From Streptomyces coelicoflavus (lineage in GTDB: Bacteria > Actinomycetota > Actinomycetes > Streptomycetales > Streptomycetaceae), in contig NZ_BEWB01000008.1 in the NCBI RefSeq assembly GCF_003112555.1, forward strand, positions 248,001 through 312,000: a stretch of 64,000 nucleotides of DNA, given 5' to 3'. The notes under the pieces were generated by a model. The model did not search any database. It saw only the letters and a program-made list of their open reading frames with translations, and had not been told where the DNA came from. The translations under genes were made by a program, and so were the position numbers. Below, in pieces: positions 1-8,265 of this stretch; within the stretch, counting starts at the first letter, position 1, and each line of letters starts with the position of its first letter.

Positions 1-582
1 TGCGGCCAGTGCCGGGTGGTGCAGGCCGGTCGACGGGGTGAAGTTGACGTAGGGGCAGCCGGCGCGCAGGGCTGCGGCGGCGTAGAGGGAGCTGGCGGGC
101 AGGGCTCCCCCGGTGGGCGCGGGCTCGGTGGAGGCCACGTTCACGACCACCGTCCGCTCCGCTCCCGAGCGCCGCGCGAAGTCGGTGATGTCCGCGGCGA
201 ACGCGGCGATCAGCTCCTCCTCGTCGCGGGTGTCGCCGGGCAGCGGCCCTCCGGGGCGTATCTCGCGGTCGGCCGCGGCCAGTTCGGCGCCCACGGCCGA
301 GGGCAGCCCGTGCGGCAGCACACCCCCGGCGGCCAGGGCCTCCGCCCGCTTGGGCAGGGGGCAGTCCACGGTGTCGTGGCCGCCGAAGACGAGGGACGCG
401 AGCGCGGGCAGTCCCGTCCCGGCGAAGTCGGGGGTCTCGGTGACCATGCCGGTCGGGGCGTGCAGCCCCGCGGTCACGGCGGCACAGCCCGCCACCACCG
501 TGGTGGCGACGGAACCACGGGCTCCGATCAGCCAGACACCGGTACGGGAGCCGTGGGAGGAAGCAGAGGGGGACGCGGACAT
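1..582 (-). CDS. myo-inositol-phosphate synthase family protein, 3' truncated by window edge
   Basis: Translation from the ATG at 582 gives 194 codons running off the left edge. After a short Ser-rich start it reads GVWLIGARGSVATT, the glycine-rich NAD-binding turn of inositol-3-phosphate synthases, followed by a TGMVTETPDF segment and a PLP-type region typical of actinobacterial members. The enzyme would convert glucose 6-phosphate to inositol 3-phosphate in the cytoplasm using NAD. A perfect AAGGAGG site lies 7 bases before the start and fixes it. The gene has its own upstream region (583-809) and is separated from the sugar dehydrogenase fusion gene. The family call comes from the N-terminal third only, so a divergent paralogue rather than the housekeeping enzyme is possible. 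Confidence 0.75.
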   Translation of the reverse strand, partial: MSASPSASSHGSRTGVWLIGARGSVATTVVAGCAAVTAGLHAPTGMVTETPDFAGTGLPALASLVFGGHDTVDCPLPKRAEALAAGGVLPHGLPSAVGAELAAADREIRPGGPLPGDTRDEEELIAAFAADITDFARRSGAERTVVVNVASTEPAPTGGALPASSLYAAAALRAGCPYVNFTPSTGLHHPALAA

Positions 583-624
583 GGGCAGCCTCCTTGTCGA
601 GCGCGTCGAGCACACACGAGCGGT

Positions 625-679
625 GGTACGGCCGGAGGGGGCGGTACGGCCGGAGAGGTGGCACCGCCGGAGAGGTGGC
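625..679. repeat. Short degenerate tandem repeat (17-18 bp) upstream of the inositol synthase gene
   Basis: GGTACGGCCGGAG occurs at 625-637 and 643-655 (period 18), and CCGGAGAGGTGGC at 650-662 and 667-679 (period 17). The copies overlap to form a small degenerate array. It is the only structure I see in the 227-base gap 583-809, between the end of the fusion gene and the start of the inositol synthase gene. It lies 43-97 bases upstream of that start, so it could overlap its promoter. No function is shown. Confidence 0.6.
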
Positions 680-809
680 CCGGCCGGGAGAGCCGAGCCG
701 TGCCGGGTGACGGCGGGCGGAGGTCCGGCGTCCTCCGCCCGTCGCCGTTCCGGTTGCCCCCGAGGAGCGGGCGCCCCTGGAAGAGGTCACCCCTCGGGGG
801 CGGTTCGCC

Positions 810-3800
810 CTAGGAGGGCAGTTCCTTGAGCTGGATGTTGCGGAAGGAGACCTGGTCGTCGGCGCCGTGGTTCTGGAGGCCGATGTAGCCGTCGGTCAGG
901 CTCCGCTCGGGGTCCTTGTTGGTGAAGTCGTTGATCTTGACTCCGTTGAGGAACACCTGGAGGCGTTCGCCCCGGACCTTGATCTCGTAGGAGTTCCACT
1001 GGCCGGGCGGCCGCAGAACCTGGTCACGGGCCTTGATGTTCGCCGCCTTGAAGGTGTAGATCGCACCGGTGGTGCGGTCCACGGCGTCCGTGGCGTCGAT
1101 CTGGATCTCGTAGCCCTTGTTCACGGCGGACCAGGGGTCGTCGGAGGCCGGGAAGCCCACGAAGACGCCGGAGTTGTCGTCGCCCCGCATCTTCCAGTCG
1201 AGCTTGAGCGAGTACGACTTCAGTTCCTTGGCCTGGTACCAGAGCAGGCCCATGCCGCCCTCGGACTCCAGGACGCCGTCCTTGACGTTGAACTTTCCGG
1301 GGCCGGCCTGCTTCCAGCCCTCCAGGGTCTGGCCGTTGAAGATGTCCCGGTAGCCCTTGGACGGCTTGCAGTTGGCCTTGACCTGGCCGGTGGCGTACTG
1401 CATGCCGCCGAGCAGGTGGCCGCGGAAGGCCTCGTCCGCGTAGGACTCCTTGGTGTGGCCGAGGCCGGTGTAGAAGGAGCGGCCGCCGCCGTAGTTCTGG
1501 CACCAGGCGATCGGGTGGTCGCCCTTCATGTTCCCGCCCTCGTAGGTGGTCTCGTCGAGGGTGGCGAGGACCTTGGCCTGCTCGCGCGGGTTGGTGCGGT
1601 AGTTGTACAGCTCGTCGGTGTGCTCCCAGGCGTCGTCCAGGTGCGCGGTGGCCGGGTGGTCGTGGTCCTCGACGCGGACGGTGGCCTTCTGGACGGCCGG
1701 GTGCGAGTGGAAGTAGGCGCCGACGAGGCCGCCGTAGAACTCCCAGTCGTACTCGGTGTCGGCGGCGGCGTGGATGCCCATGTAGCCGCCGCCGTTCTTG
1801 ACGTAGTTCTCGAACGCCTTCTGCTGGTCGGCGTTGAGGACGTCACCGGTGGTGGACAGGAAGGCGACCGCGTCGTACTTGGCGAGGTTGGCCGTGGTGA
1901 ACTGTCCGGCCTCCTCGGTCGCGGTGACCGAGATGCCGGCCGGGGTGCCCAGCTCCTTCAGGGCGGCGATGCCCGTCGGGATGGAGTCGTGGCGGAAGCC
2001 CGCGGTCTTGGAGAAGACCAGGACCTTCTTGCCGGCCTTGAACGGCTCCTTGGAGAACTCGAAGTCGTCGATGTCGTACAGCGCGCCCTCGCCGCCCTTG
2101 AAGACCAGGTAGAGGTCCGTGGTCTTCCTGGGCAGGGACCGCAGCGGTACGTCGACGTTCTGGAAGGTCTCCCAGCTGCCGGTCGGCGGGATGTACGCCG
2201 AGCCGTGCAGCTTGCCGGTGGGCGAGCCGGTGCGGACCTCGATGTAGCCGCCGGTGCCGCCGGAAGAGGCCCGGACGGTCAGCTTCTTCTGCCCGTCGAA
2301 CTTGTAGGGGGTGAAGGAGATCCAGTCGCCGTCGTTGATGTCGCCGACGGTCTTGCCGCCGTTGGCGCCGGTCTTGTCGATCGGCGACACGCCCTGCTGC
2401 GTGCTGAAGTGCTCGGCCTGGCGGTGCGGGGGCTGGATCACGGTGCGGGCGGTGCCGGTCAGGGCCTCCTGGCCGTTCGCCCCGCCGTCGGTGTAGCTGG
2501 CGCCGACGACGCCGTAGATGTTGGCGTTGGGGTCGTGGCCGCCGTCACCGGGCGGCGGGTTGAGGGTGCCCTCACAGCCCATCTCGCTGGTCAGCTCGTG
2601 GGCGTGGGAGTCGTGGCCCAGGCTGTAGGCGACCTTGACCTTGGAGCAGTCGATCGTTTCCTCGGGGTCGGTGACCTTCACCTTGAAGGGGATGGGCTGC
2701 CCCATGGGAAGCAGGGTGCCGTTGCCGGGGGTCTCGATGACCACCTTGGGCTCGGTGTTGCCGACCACGATCCGGACGCTGGCGTTGCCGGTGTTGCCCT
2801 CGGGGTCCTTGGCGGTGAAGGTCGCGGTGTAGGTGCCGACCTTCTTGTACTTGTGGGTGGGGTTCAGCCCCTCGCCCTTGGTGCCGTCGCCGAAGTCCCA
2901 GCCGTAGGTGAGGTCCGGGGAGTCGGCGTCCTTGGCGGTGGCGGTGAAGGCGACCTTCAGTCCGGCCGCGCCGGACGTCTTGTTCGCGCTCACCTCGGCG
3001 ATCGGCGAGAAGCCGTCCGCGGCGTTCTCGATCCGGTACAGGGCGGAGTCCTTGTCGCCCTGGAACCAGGACAGGCCGTAGTCCAGGACGTAGAGCGCGC
3101 CGTCGGGGCCGAACTCCATGTCCATGATCTGAGTGCCGGTCCACGGGAAGTCGTTGATCTTGGAGACCGCGCCGTCCTCGGTCTGCTCGATCCGCTTGAT
3201 CCAGCGGCGGCCGAACTCGCCGGCGAAGAAGTCCCCGTCGTACTCCTCGGGGAACTTCACGCTGGAGTCGAGCTCCGGGTCGTAGCGGTAGACCGGGCCG
3301 CCCATCGGGGACTCGGATCCACTGCCGAACTCGGGCACGGAGTCGTCGTCGTAGGGGATCCACGCGGCCTGCGCGGGCGGCAGGTCGGTGAGGCCGGTGT
3401 TGTGCGGCGAGGTGTTCTTCGGGGCGGCGCAGTCGAAGGTCTCGCCGGAGGTCTTGGTGGCGAAGTCGTAGTCGACGTACGGGTCGTTGTCGCCGGTGCA
3501 GAAGGGCCAGCCGAAGTTGGCGGCCTTGGTGACCTTCGCGAACTCGACCTGCCCGGCGGGGCCGCGCTTCGGGTCGGCGGCACCGGCGTCGGGGCCGTAG
3601 TCGCCGACGTAGACCGTGCCGGTCTTCTTGTCGACGCTGATCCGGAAGGGGTTGCGGAAGCCCATCGCGTAGATCTCGGGACGGGTCTTCTCGGTGCCGG
3701 GCTCGAAGAGGTTGCCCTCCGGGATGGTGTACGAGCCGTCCTCGGCGACCTTGATGCGCAGCAGCTTGCCGCGCAGGTCGTTGGTGTTGCCGGCGCTGCG

Positions 3801-4526
3801 GCGGGCGTCGAAGGCCGGGTTGCGGTCCGCGCGCTCGTCGATCGGCGTGTAGCCGTCGGAGGCGAACGGGTTGGTGTCGTCGCCGGTGGAGAGGTAGAGG
3901 TTGCCCTCGGCGTCGAAGGCGATGTCGCCGCCGACGTGGCAGCAGGTGCCGCGGGAGGCCGCGACGTCCAGGACCTTCTTCTCGCTGGACATGTCCAGCG
4001 TGCCGTTGGGGTTGAGGACGAAGCGGGAGAGGCGGTTGACGCCGTCGAACGGCTTGAAGTCCTCGGCGGTGCCGTTCTCCGGGGCGTCGCCCGCGGGGGT
4101 GTCGAGCGGCGGGGCGTAGTAGAGGTAGATCGCCCGGTTGTTCTCGAAGTCCGGGTCGATGCCGACGCCCTGGAGGCCCTCCTCGTCGTGGTTGTAGACG
4201 GGGATCTTGCCGGCGACCTTGGTGACGCCGCCCTGGTCGGTCAGGCGCAGTGTGCCGTCGCGGGCGGTGTGCAGGACGCTGCGGTCCGGGAGCACCGCGA
4301 GCGACATCGGCTCGCCCATCTCGGGCTCGCCCTTGGCGAGCGGTACCTGCTGGAACTGACCCTCGGCGGCGGCCGCCGTCTCGTCGTGCTCCGGGTGGCC
4401 CGGGTGGGCGCCGGCGACGGTCGCCGGGGTGCCCACGGCCAGCAGCAGGCCGGTGAACAGGGCGAGGGTGGTGCGGAGTCTGGGGCGCCTGGTGGTGCCG
4501 GTGCCTTTGAGTCTGGTTCTGTGCAC
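810..4526 (-). CDS. Secreted multidomain protein: PQQ-type sugar dehydrogenase, PKD, CBM6, ThuA and DUF1080
   Basis: 1238 residues. Signal peptide about 1-40 (Arg-rich start, LALFTGLLLAVG, then AGA). Domains in order: glucose/sorbosone dehydrogenase beta-propeller about 70-500 (HDEEGLQGVGIDPDF, FRNPFR, GDYGPD, the CC pair at 195-196); PKD about 508-590 (YGWDFGDGT); a spacer to 700; CBM6-like about 700-825 (NDGDWISF); ThuA-like glutamine-amidotransferase fold about 832-1045 (KVLVFSKTAGFRHDSI, YMGIHAAADTEYDW, HPIAWC); DUF1080 about 1057-1236, a fold that includes 3-keto-disaccharide hydrolases. I chose the GTG at 4526 because GGAGGG lies 5 bases upstream and it gives a clean signal peptide; an in-frame ATG at 4607 has neither. 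The cargo suggests extracellular oxidation and cleavage of a carbohydrate. Downstream cytoplasmic genes could use the product. Activity and substrate are inferred. Confidence 0.88.
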   Translation of the reverse strand: MHRTRLKGTGTTRRPRLRTTLALFTGLLLAVGTPATVAGAHPGHPEHDETAAAAEGQFQQVPLAKGEPEMGEPMSLAVLPDRSVLHTARDGTLRLTDQGGVTKVAGKIPVYNHDEEGLQGVGIDPDFENNRAIYLYYAPPLDTPAGDAPENGTAEDFKPFDGVNRLSRFVLNPNGTLDMSSEKKVLDVAASRGTCCHVGGDIAFDAEGNLYLSTGDDTNPFASDGYTPIDERADRNPAFDARRSAGNTNDLRGKLLRIKVAEDGSYTIPEGNLFEPGTEKTRPEIYAMGFRNPFRISVDKKTGTVYVGDYGPDAGAADPKRGPAGQVEFAKVTKAANFGWPFCTGDNDPYVDYDFATKTSGETFDCAAPKNTSPHNTGLTDLPPAQAAWIPYDDDSVPEFGSGSESPMGGPVYRYDPELDSSVKFPEEYDGDFFAGEFGRRWIKRIEQTEDGAVSKINDFPWTGTQIMDMEFGPDGALYVLDYGLSWFQGDKDSALYRIENAADGFSPIAEVSANKTSGAAGLKVAFTATAKDADSPDLTYGWDFGDGTKGEGLNPTHKYKKVGTYTATFTAKDPEGNTGNASVRIVVGNTEPKVVIETPGNGTLLPMGQPIPFKVKVTDPEETIDCSKVKVAYSLGHDSHAHELTSEMGCEGTLNPPPGDGGHDPNANIYGVVGASYTDGGANGQEALTGTARTVIQPPHRQAEHFSTQQGVSPIDKTGANGGKTVGDINDGDWISFTPYKFDGQKKLTVRASSGGTGGYIEVRTGSPTGKLHGSAYIPPTGSWETFQNVDVPLRSLPRKTTDLYLVFKGGEGALYDIDDFEFSKEPFKAGKKVLVFSKTAGFRHDSIPTGIAALKELGTPAGISVTATEEAGQFTTANLAKYDAVAFLSTTGDVLNADQQKAFENYVKNGGGYMGIHAAADTEYDWEFYGGLVGAYFHSHPAVQKATVRVEDHDHPATAHLDDAWEHTDELYNYRTNPREQAKVLATLDETTYEGGNMKGDHPIAWCQNYGGGRSFYTGLGHTKESYADEAFRGHLLGGMQYATGQVKANCKPSKGYRDIFNGQTLEGWKQAGPGKFNVKDGVLESEGGMGLLWYQAKELKSYSLKLDWKMRGDDNSGVFVGFPASDDPWSAVNKGYEIQIDATDAVDRTTGAIYTFKAANIKARDQVLRPPGQWNSYEIKVRGERLQVFLNGVKINDFTNKDPERSLTDGYIGLQNHGADDQVSFRNIQLKELPS

Positions 4527-4624
4527 GAAGTCCCTCCGGGAACGGGGGTGGGCCGTACTGGGATGGGTGCGAAGACGTGCGATGCGGGCGCCGGGGTGCG
4601 CCGTCACCCCGGAGGCGTGAGTGT

Positions 4625-4639
4625 CCTGAACACTTCAGG
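4625..4639. promoter_or_regulatory. Small inverted repeat upstream of the sugar dehydrogenase fusion gene
   Basis: CCTGAA-CAC-TTCAGG is a perfect 6-base inverted repeat 99-113 bases upstream of the GTG start at 4526. It could be an operator or a transcript hairpin. It differs in sequence from the ROK-type palindrome nearby. Confidence 0.4.
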
Positions 4640-4693
4640 GACGGTAACCGCGTTCTTCCGGGGCGAACACCCTTTGGACCGCAGTTGGTTCAA

Positions 4694-4716
4694 CTTTTTC
4701 CCAACTCAGGACAAAG
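4694..4716. promoter_or_regulatory. Putative ROK-family operator of the fusion gene
   Basis: The arms CTTT-N-TCC and GGA-N-AAAG are separated by 7 bases. The surrounding 35 bases align closely, without gaps, with the palindrome upstream of the ROK regulator gene (12301-12336), including CAACTTT on the left and GGACAAAG, GG and TCCGG on the right. On the minus strand, the direction of the gene, AAAGTTG follows immediately, giving a -35-like TTGAAC. Regulation by the ROK protein of this locus is inferred from the shared site. Confidence 0.6.
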
Positions 4717-4792
4717 CGGGATCCGGGCAGCCCGGACCGGGCACCGGCGTCGTGGCCGGTCCCCGGTCCTGACCTGCGGTCGAACCTCAGGA

Positions 4793-5791
4793 TCAGCTGT
4801 TGAAGGCCGCGTCGAAGGAGGCGCTGGGCGGCTCGAAGTCGAAGGCCTTCAGCCGGGTGAGGGCTTCCGGCGCGCCCTGCAGCCGGTCCATGCCGGCGTC
4901 CTCCCACTCGACGGATACCGGTCCCTGGTAGTCGATGGAGCGCAGCATGCGGAACACGTCCTCCCAGGGGACGTCGCCGTGCCCGGCGGACACGAAGTCC
5001 CAGCCGCGCCGGGGGTCGCCCCACGGCAGGTGGGAGCCGAGCCGCCCGTTGCGGCCGTCGAGGCGCTTGCGGGCCTCCTTGCAGTCGACGTGGTAGATGC
5101 GGTCGCGGAAGTCCCACAGGAAGCCGACGGGGTCGAGGTCCTGCCACACGAAGTGCGAGGGGTCGAAGTTGAGGCCGAAGGCCGGCCGGTGACCGACCGC
5201 CTCCAGGGCGCGCTGCGTGGTCCAGTAGTCGTAGGCGATCTCGCTGGGGTGCACCTCGTGGGCGAACCGCACGCCCTCCGCGTCGAAGACGTCCAGGATC
5301 GGGTTCCAGCGGTCCGCGAAGTCCTGGTAGCCCCGCTCGATCATGGACTCGGGGGCGGGCGGGAACATGGCCACCAGGTGCCAGATGGCGGAGCCGGTGA
5401 AGCCGATGACGGTGTCGACGCCGAGACGGGCGGCTGCGCGTGCGGTGTCCTTGATCTCGGCCGCGGCGCGTTGCCGGACGCCCTCCGCATCCCCGTCGCC
5501 CCAGATGCGGGCGGGCAGGATGGCCTCGTGGCGCTCGTCGATGATGGCGTCGCAGACGGCCTGGCCGACCAGGTGGTTGGAGATCGCCCAGCACTTGAGG
5601 CCGTACTTGTCGAGCAGCTGGTGGCGCGAGTCCACGTAGGAGGGGTCGGCGAGGGCCTTGTCGACCTCGAAGTGGTCGCCCCAGCAGGCGAGTTCCAGGC
5701 CGTCGTAGCCGAAGTCGCGGGCGAGGCGGCAGACCTCCTCCAGCGGCAGGTCGGCCCACTGTCCGGTGAAGAGCGTGAAGTTGCGTGGCAT
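4793..5791 (-). CDS. Sugar phosphate isomerase/epimerase-like TIM-barrel protein
   Basis: 332 residues of the AP-endonuclease-2/xylose-isomerase-like TIM barrel family. Visible motifs are FGYDGLELACWG near the N-terminus, HEVHPSE, NFDPSHFVWQ, YHVDCKEA and VSVEWEDAG; their acidic residues and histidines form the usual divalent metal site. The ATG at 5791 is preceded by GAGGAGG. It lies 16 bases after the oxidoreductase stop, so it ends the ABC transporter operon. Members next to Gfo/Idh/MocA oxidoreductases act as cytoplasmic isomerases, epimerases or dehydratases of keto-sugars or inositols. Substrate is not deducible here. Confidence 0.88.
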   Translation of the reverse strand: MPRNFTLFTGQWADLPLEEVCRLARDFGYDGLELACWGDHFEVDKALADPSYVDSRHQLLDKYGLKCWAISNHLVGQAVCDAIIDERHEAILPARIWGDGDAEGVRQRAAAEIKDTARAAARLGVDTVIGFTGSAIWHLVAMFPPAPESMIERGYQDFADRWNPILDVFDAEGVRFAHEVHPSEIAYDYWTTQRALEAVGHRPAFGLNFDPSHFVWQDLDPVGFLWDFRDRIYHVDCKEARKRLDGRNGRLGSHLPWGDPRRGWDFVSAGHGDVPWEDVFRMLRSIDYQGPVSVEWEDAGMDRLQGAPEALTRLKAFDFEPPSASFDAAFNS

Positions 5792-5807
5792 GTCGCTGCC
5801 GGCCTCC

Positions 5808-7115
5808 TCAGAGTGCGATGGGGGCGATCGGGGTGTAGACGGAGTTCTTCTCGGCGCTCTCCTCCACGGCCGCGAGCACGCGCTGCACCTGCAACCCGTC
5901 GGCGAAGGAGGGTTCGGGCCCGCGGCCCTCGGCCACGGCGTGCACGAGGTCGCGCGCCTGGTGCACGAAGGTGTGCTCGTAGCCGAGCCCGTGGCCCGGC
6001 GGCCACCAGGCCTCCAGGTAGGGGTGTTCGGGCTCGGTGACGAGGATCCGGCGGAAACCGGCGTACTCCCCCGGTTCCGTCCCGTCGTGGTACTCCAGCT
6101 CGTTGAGCCGTTCCAGGTCGAAGGCGAGCGAGCCGCGCTCACCGTTGAGTTCGATGCGCAGGGCGTTCTTGCGGCCGGTGGCGTACCGGGTGGCCTCGAA
6201 GGAGACCAGGGCACCGGAGGTGAGGCGGCCGGTGAACACGGCGGCGTCGTCGACGGTCACCTGTCCCGTCACGCCGTCCGCCGAGCCCGCGGACAGGCCC
6301 CGGGGGGCGCCGGCGGGCAGCGGGCGTTCCCGTACGAAGGTCTCGGTGAGGGCGGAGACGCCCGCGATCCGCTCGCCCGACAGGTACTGGGCCAGGTCGA
6401 CGATGTGGGCGCCCAGGTCGCCGAGTGCGCCCGATCCGGCCAGCTCCTTGCGCAGCCGCCAGGTGAGCGGGGCCTTCGGGTCGACCAGCCAGTCCTGGAG
6501 GTAGGTCACCCGCAGGTGCCGCAGCCGGCCGACGCGGCCCTCGGCGACCATCCGCCGGGCCAGCGCGGTGGCCGGCACCCTGCGGTAGTTGAACCCGACC
6601 ATCGCCAGCTGTCCGCGCGCCCCGGCCTGCTCGGCGGCGCTGGTCATCGCCTGCGCCTCCTCGACGGTGTTGGCGAGCGGCTTCTCGCACAGGACGTGTT
6701 TCCCGGCGGCGAGCGCGGCCAGGGCGATCTCGGCGTGGCTGTCGCCCGGGGTGCAGATGTCGACGAGGTCGATGTCGTCCCGTTCGACCAGGGTCTGCCA
6801 GTCGGTCTCGGTGCTCGCCCAGCCGTGCCGGTCGGCCGCCAAGCGAACGGCGTCGGCGTCCCGCCCGCAGATCGCGGCCAGCACCGGGTTCAGCGGCAGG
6901 TCGAAGACCCGGCCCGCGGTCCGCCAGCCCTGGGAGTGGGCGGCACCCATGAAGGCGTAGCCGACCATGCCGACGCGCAGGGGCGGTCTGGTCGCGGACG
7001 CCCCCGTCGCCGCCCCGGCATCGGTCCCGGCAGCGGTCCCGGTATCGGTCCCGCGGTCGGTCCCGGCGGCTTCCTCCTCGGCGCCGGCCCCCTCGGGCTG
7101 CTGCGGCTGTCCCAT
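5808..7115 (-). CDS. Gfo/Idh/MocA family NAD(P)-dependent oxidoreductase
   Basis: 435 residues. The core starts at RPPLRVGMVGYAFMG, a Rossmann nucleotide-binding turn, about residue 43. CEKPLA is the family motif carrying the catalytic Lys, and the C-terminal alpha/beta substrate domain follows. The first 42 residues are a Gly/Thr/Ala/Glu-rich tail not usual in the family. The ATG at 7115 has GAGGAGG upstream, so this long start is used here, but a shorter protein cannot be ruled out. It would oxidise or reduce a sugar or inositol imported by the adjacent transporter, and the isomerase 16 bases downstream would act next. Confidence 0.88.
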   Translation of the reverse strand: MGQPQQPEGAGAEEEAAGTDRGTDTGTAAGTDAGAATGASATRPPLRVGMVGYAFMGAAHSQGWRTAGRVFDLPLNPVLAAICGRDADAVRLAADRHGWASTETDWQTLVERDDIDLVDICTPGDSHAEIALAALAAGKHVLCEKPLANTVEEAQAMTSAAEQAGARGQLAMVGFNYRRVPATALARRMVAEGRVGRLRHLRVTYLQDWLVDPKAPLTWRLRKELAGSGALGDLGAHIVDLAQYLSGERIAGVSALTETFVRERPLPAGAPRGLSAGSADGVTGQVTVDDAAVFTGRLTSGALVSFEATRYATGRKNALRIELNGERGSLAFDLERLNELEYHDGTEPGEYAGFRRILVTEPEHPYLEAWWPPGHGLGYEHTFVHQARDLVHAVAEGRGPEPSFADGLQVQRVLAAVEESAEKNSVYTPIAPIAL

Positions 7116-7201
7116 GCGGATGTCCTCCTCGTCGTGGTGGCGCGGTGGGGTGGGCCCCGCCCCGGCGGCGGCTGGTCGGGCCGCTGCCGGGGCGGCAGCC
7201 C

Positions 7202-8248
7202 TCACTTGAAGCCCGTGGACATGTACTGGTCGACGTTGTCCTTGTCGACGACGGCCGAGTAGCAGGTGACGGTCGACGGGATCTCGAACTCGGCGAGGCC
7301 GCTGACGCCCTTGCCCTGCCCGAGGGCGCGGGCCAGGTCGATCGCGGACGCGGCCATGGTCGGCGGGTACAGCACCGTCGCCTTCAGGACGCCGCTGTCC
7401 GCCTTGATGGCCTGGAAGGCGGAGAGCGCGCCCGCGCCGCCGACCATCAGGAAGTCGTCGCGTCCGGCCTGCTCGATGGCGCGCAGGGCACCCACGCCCT
7501 GGTCGTCGTCGTGGTTCCACATGGCGTCGAAGTCCGACTGGGCCTGGAGCAGCTGGGCCATCTTGGACTGGCCGGACTCGACGGTGAACTCGGCGGCCTG
7601 GCGGGCCACCTTCTTGATGTTCGGGTAGTTCTTCAGGCCGTCGTCGAAGCCCTGGGTGCGCTGCTGGGTCAGTTCCAGGTTGTCGATGCCGGCCAGCTCG
7701 ACGACCTTGGCGTCCGACTTGTCCTTCAGCTTCTCGCCGATGTAGTGGGCGGCGTTGAGACCCATGCCGTAGTTGTCGCCGCCGACCCAGCAGCGGTAGG
7801 CCTGGGGGCTGTTGAAGATCCGGTCGAGGTTGATGACCGGGATGCCCGCCCGCATCGCCTTCAGGCCGACCTGGGTGAGGGCCTTGCCGTCGGCCGGCAG
7901 GATGACCAGGACGTCGACCTTCTTGTTGATGAGGGTCTCGATCTGGCCGATCTGCTGCGCGGTGTCGTTGGAGCCCTCGGTGATCTCCATGGTGATCTCG
8001 GAGTACTTCTCGGCGCGCTTCTTGGCCTGGTCGTTGACGGCGTTGAGCCAGCCGTGGTCGGCCTGCGGGCCGGCGTAGCCGATGGTCACGGGCTTGCCGG
8101 GCTTGTCGTCGGCGGCCGGCTGGGTGTCCGCGGCGGCCTTGTCGTCGCCGCTGTCGGGGTCGTTGCTGGTGCACCCCGTGAGGACGGCACCGGCGGACAC
8201 GGCGGCGGCTCCGAAGAGCAGCCCTCTGCGACTCGTGAGCTTCGTCAT
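7202..8248 (-). CDS. Sugar ABC transporter substrate-binding lipoprotein (ribose/inositol type)
   Basis: 348 residues. The N-terminus has a twin-arginine-like SRRGLLFG, a hydrophobic stretch and a lipobox LTGC, so a lipid-anchored binding protein, possibly Tat-exported. The rest is a periplasmic-binding/LacI-like fold of the RbsB family (GYAGPQADHGWLNAVN, VILPADG, VINLDRIF, WNHDDDQGVGAL). It has the same orientation as the ABC ATPase and permease genes and lies 17 bases downstream of the permease. A weak hairpin with GCTGCC and GGCAGC arms sits just after its stop, which may raise expression of the binding protein relative to downstream genes. Ligand unknown; ribose-family binders take pentoses, hexoses and inositols. 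Confidence 0.92.
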   Translation of the reverse strand: MTKLTSRRGLLFGAAAVSAGAVLTGCTSNDPDSGDDKAAADTQPAADDKPGKPVTIGYAGPQADHGWLNAVNDQAKKRAEKYSEITMEITEGSNDTAQQIGQIETLINKKVDVLVILPADGKALTQVGLKAMRAGIPVINLDRIFNSPQAYRCWVGGDNYGMGLNAAHYIGEKLKDKSDAKVVELAGIDNLELTQQRTQGFDDGLKNYPNIKKVARQAAEFTVESGQSKMAQLLQAQSDFDAMWNHDDDQGVGALRAIEQAGRDDFLMVGGAGALSAFQAIKADSGVLKATVLYPPTMAASAIDLARALGQGKGVSGLAEFEIPSTVTCYSAVVDKDNVDQYMSTGFK

Positions 8249-8265
8249 GACGGTGAACCCTTTCC

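Noticed and set aside
4527..4607. Longer N-terminus of the sugar dehydrogenase fusion from an ATG at 4607
   Set aside because: The GTG at 4526 has GGAGGG 5 bases upstream and directly begins the signal peptide; the extension would bury it.
867..4772. A 1301-codon open frame on the plus strand opposite the sugar dehydrogenase fusion gene
   Set aside because: It is antisense to a gene with clear domains and signal peptide. Its translation is a Val/Gly/Asp/Leu-rich low-complexity string typical of high-GC antisense frames, and it has no ribosome site.
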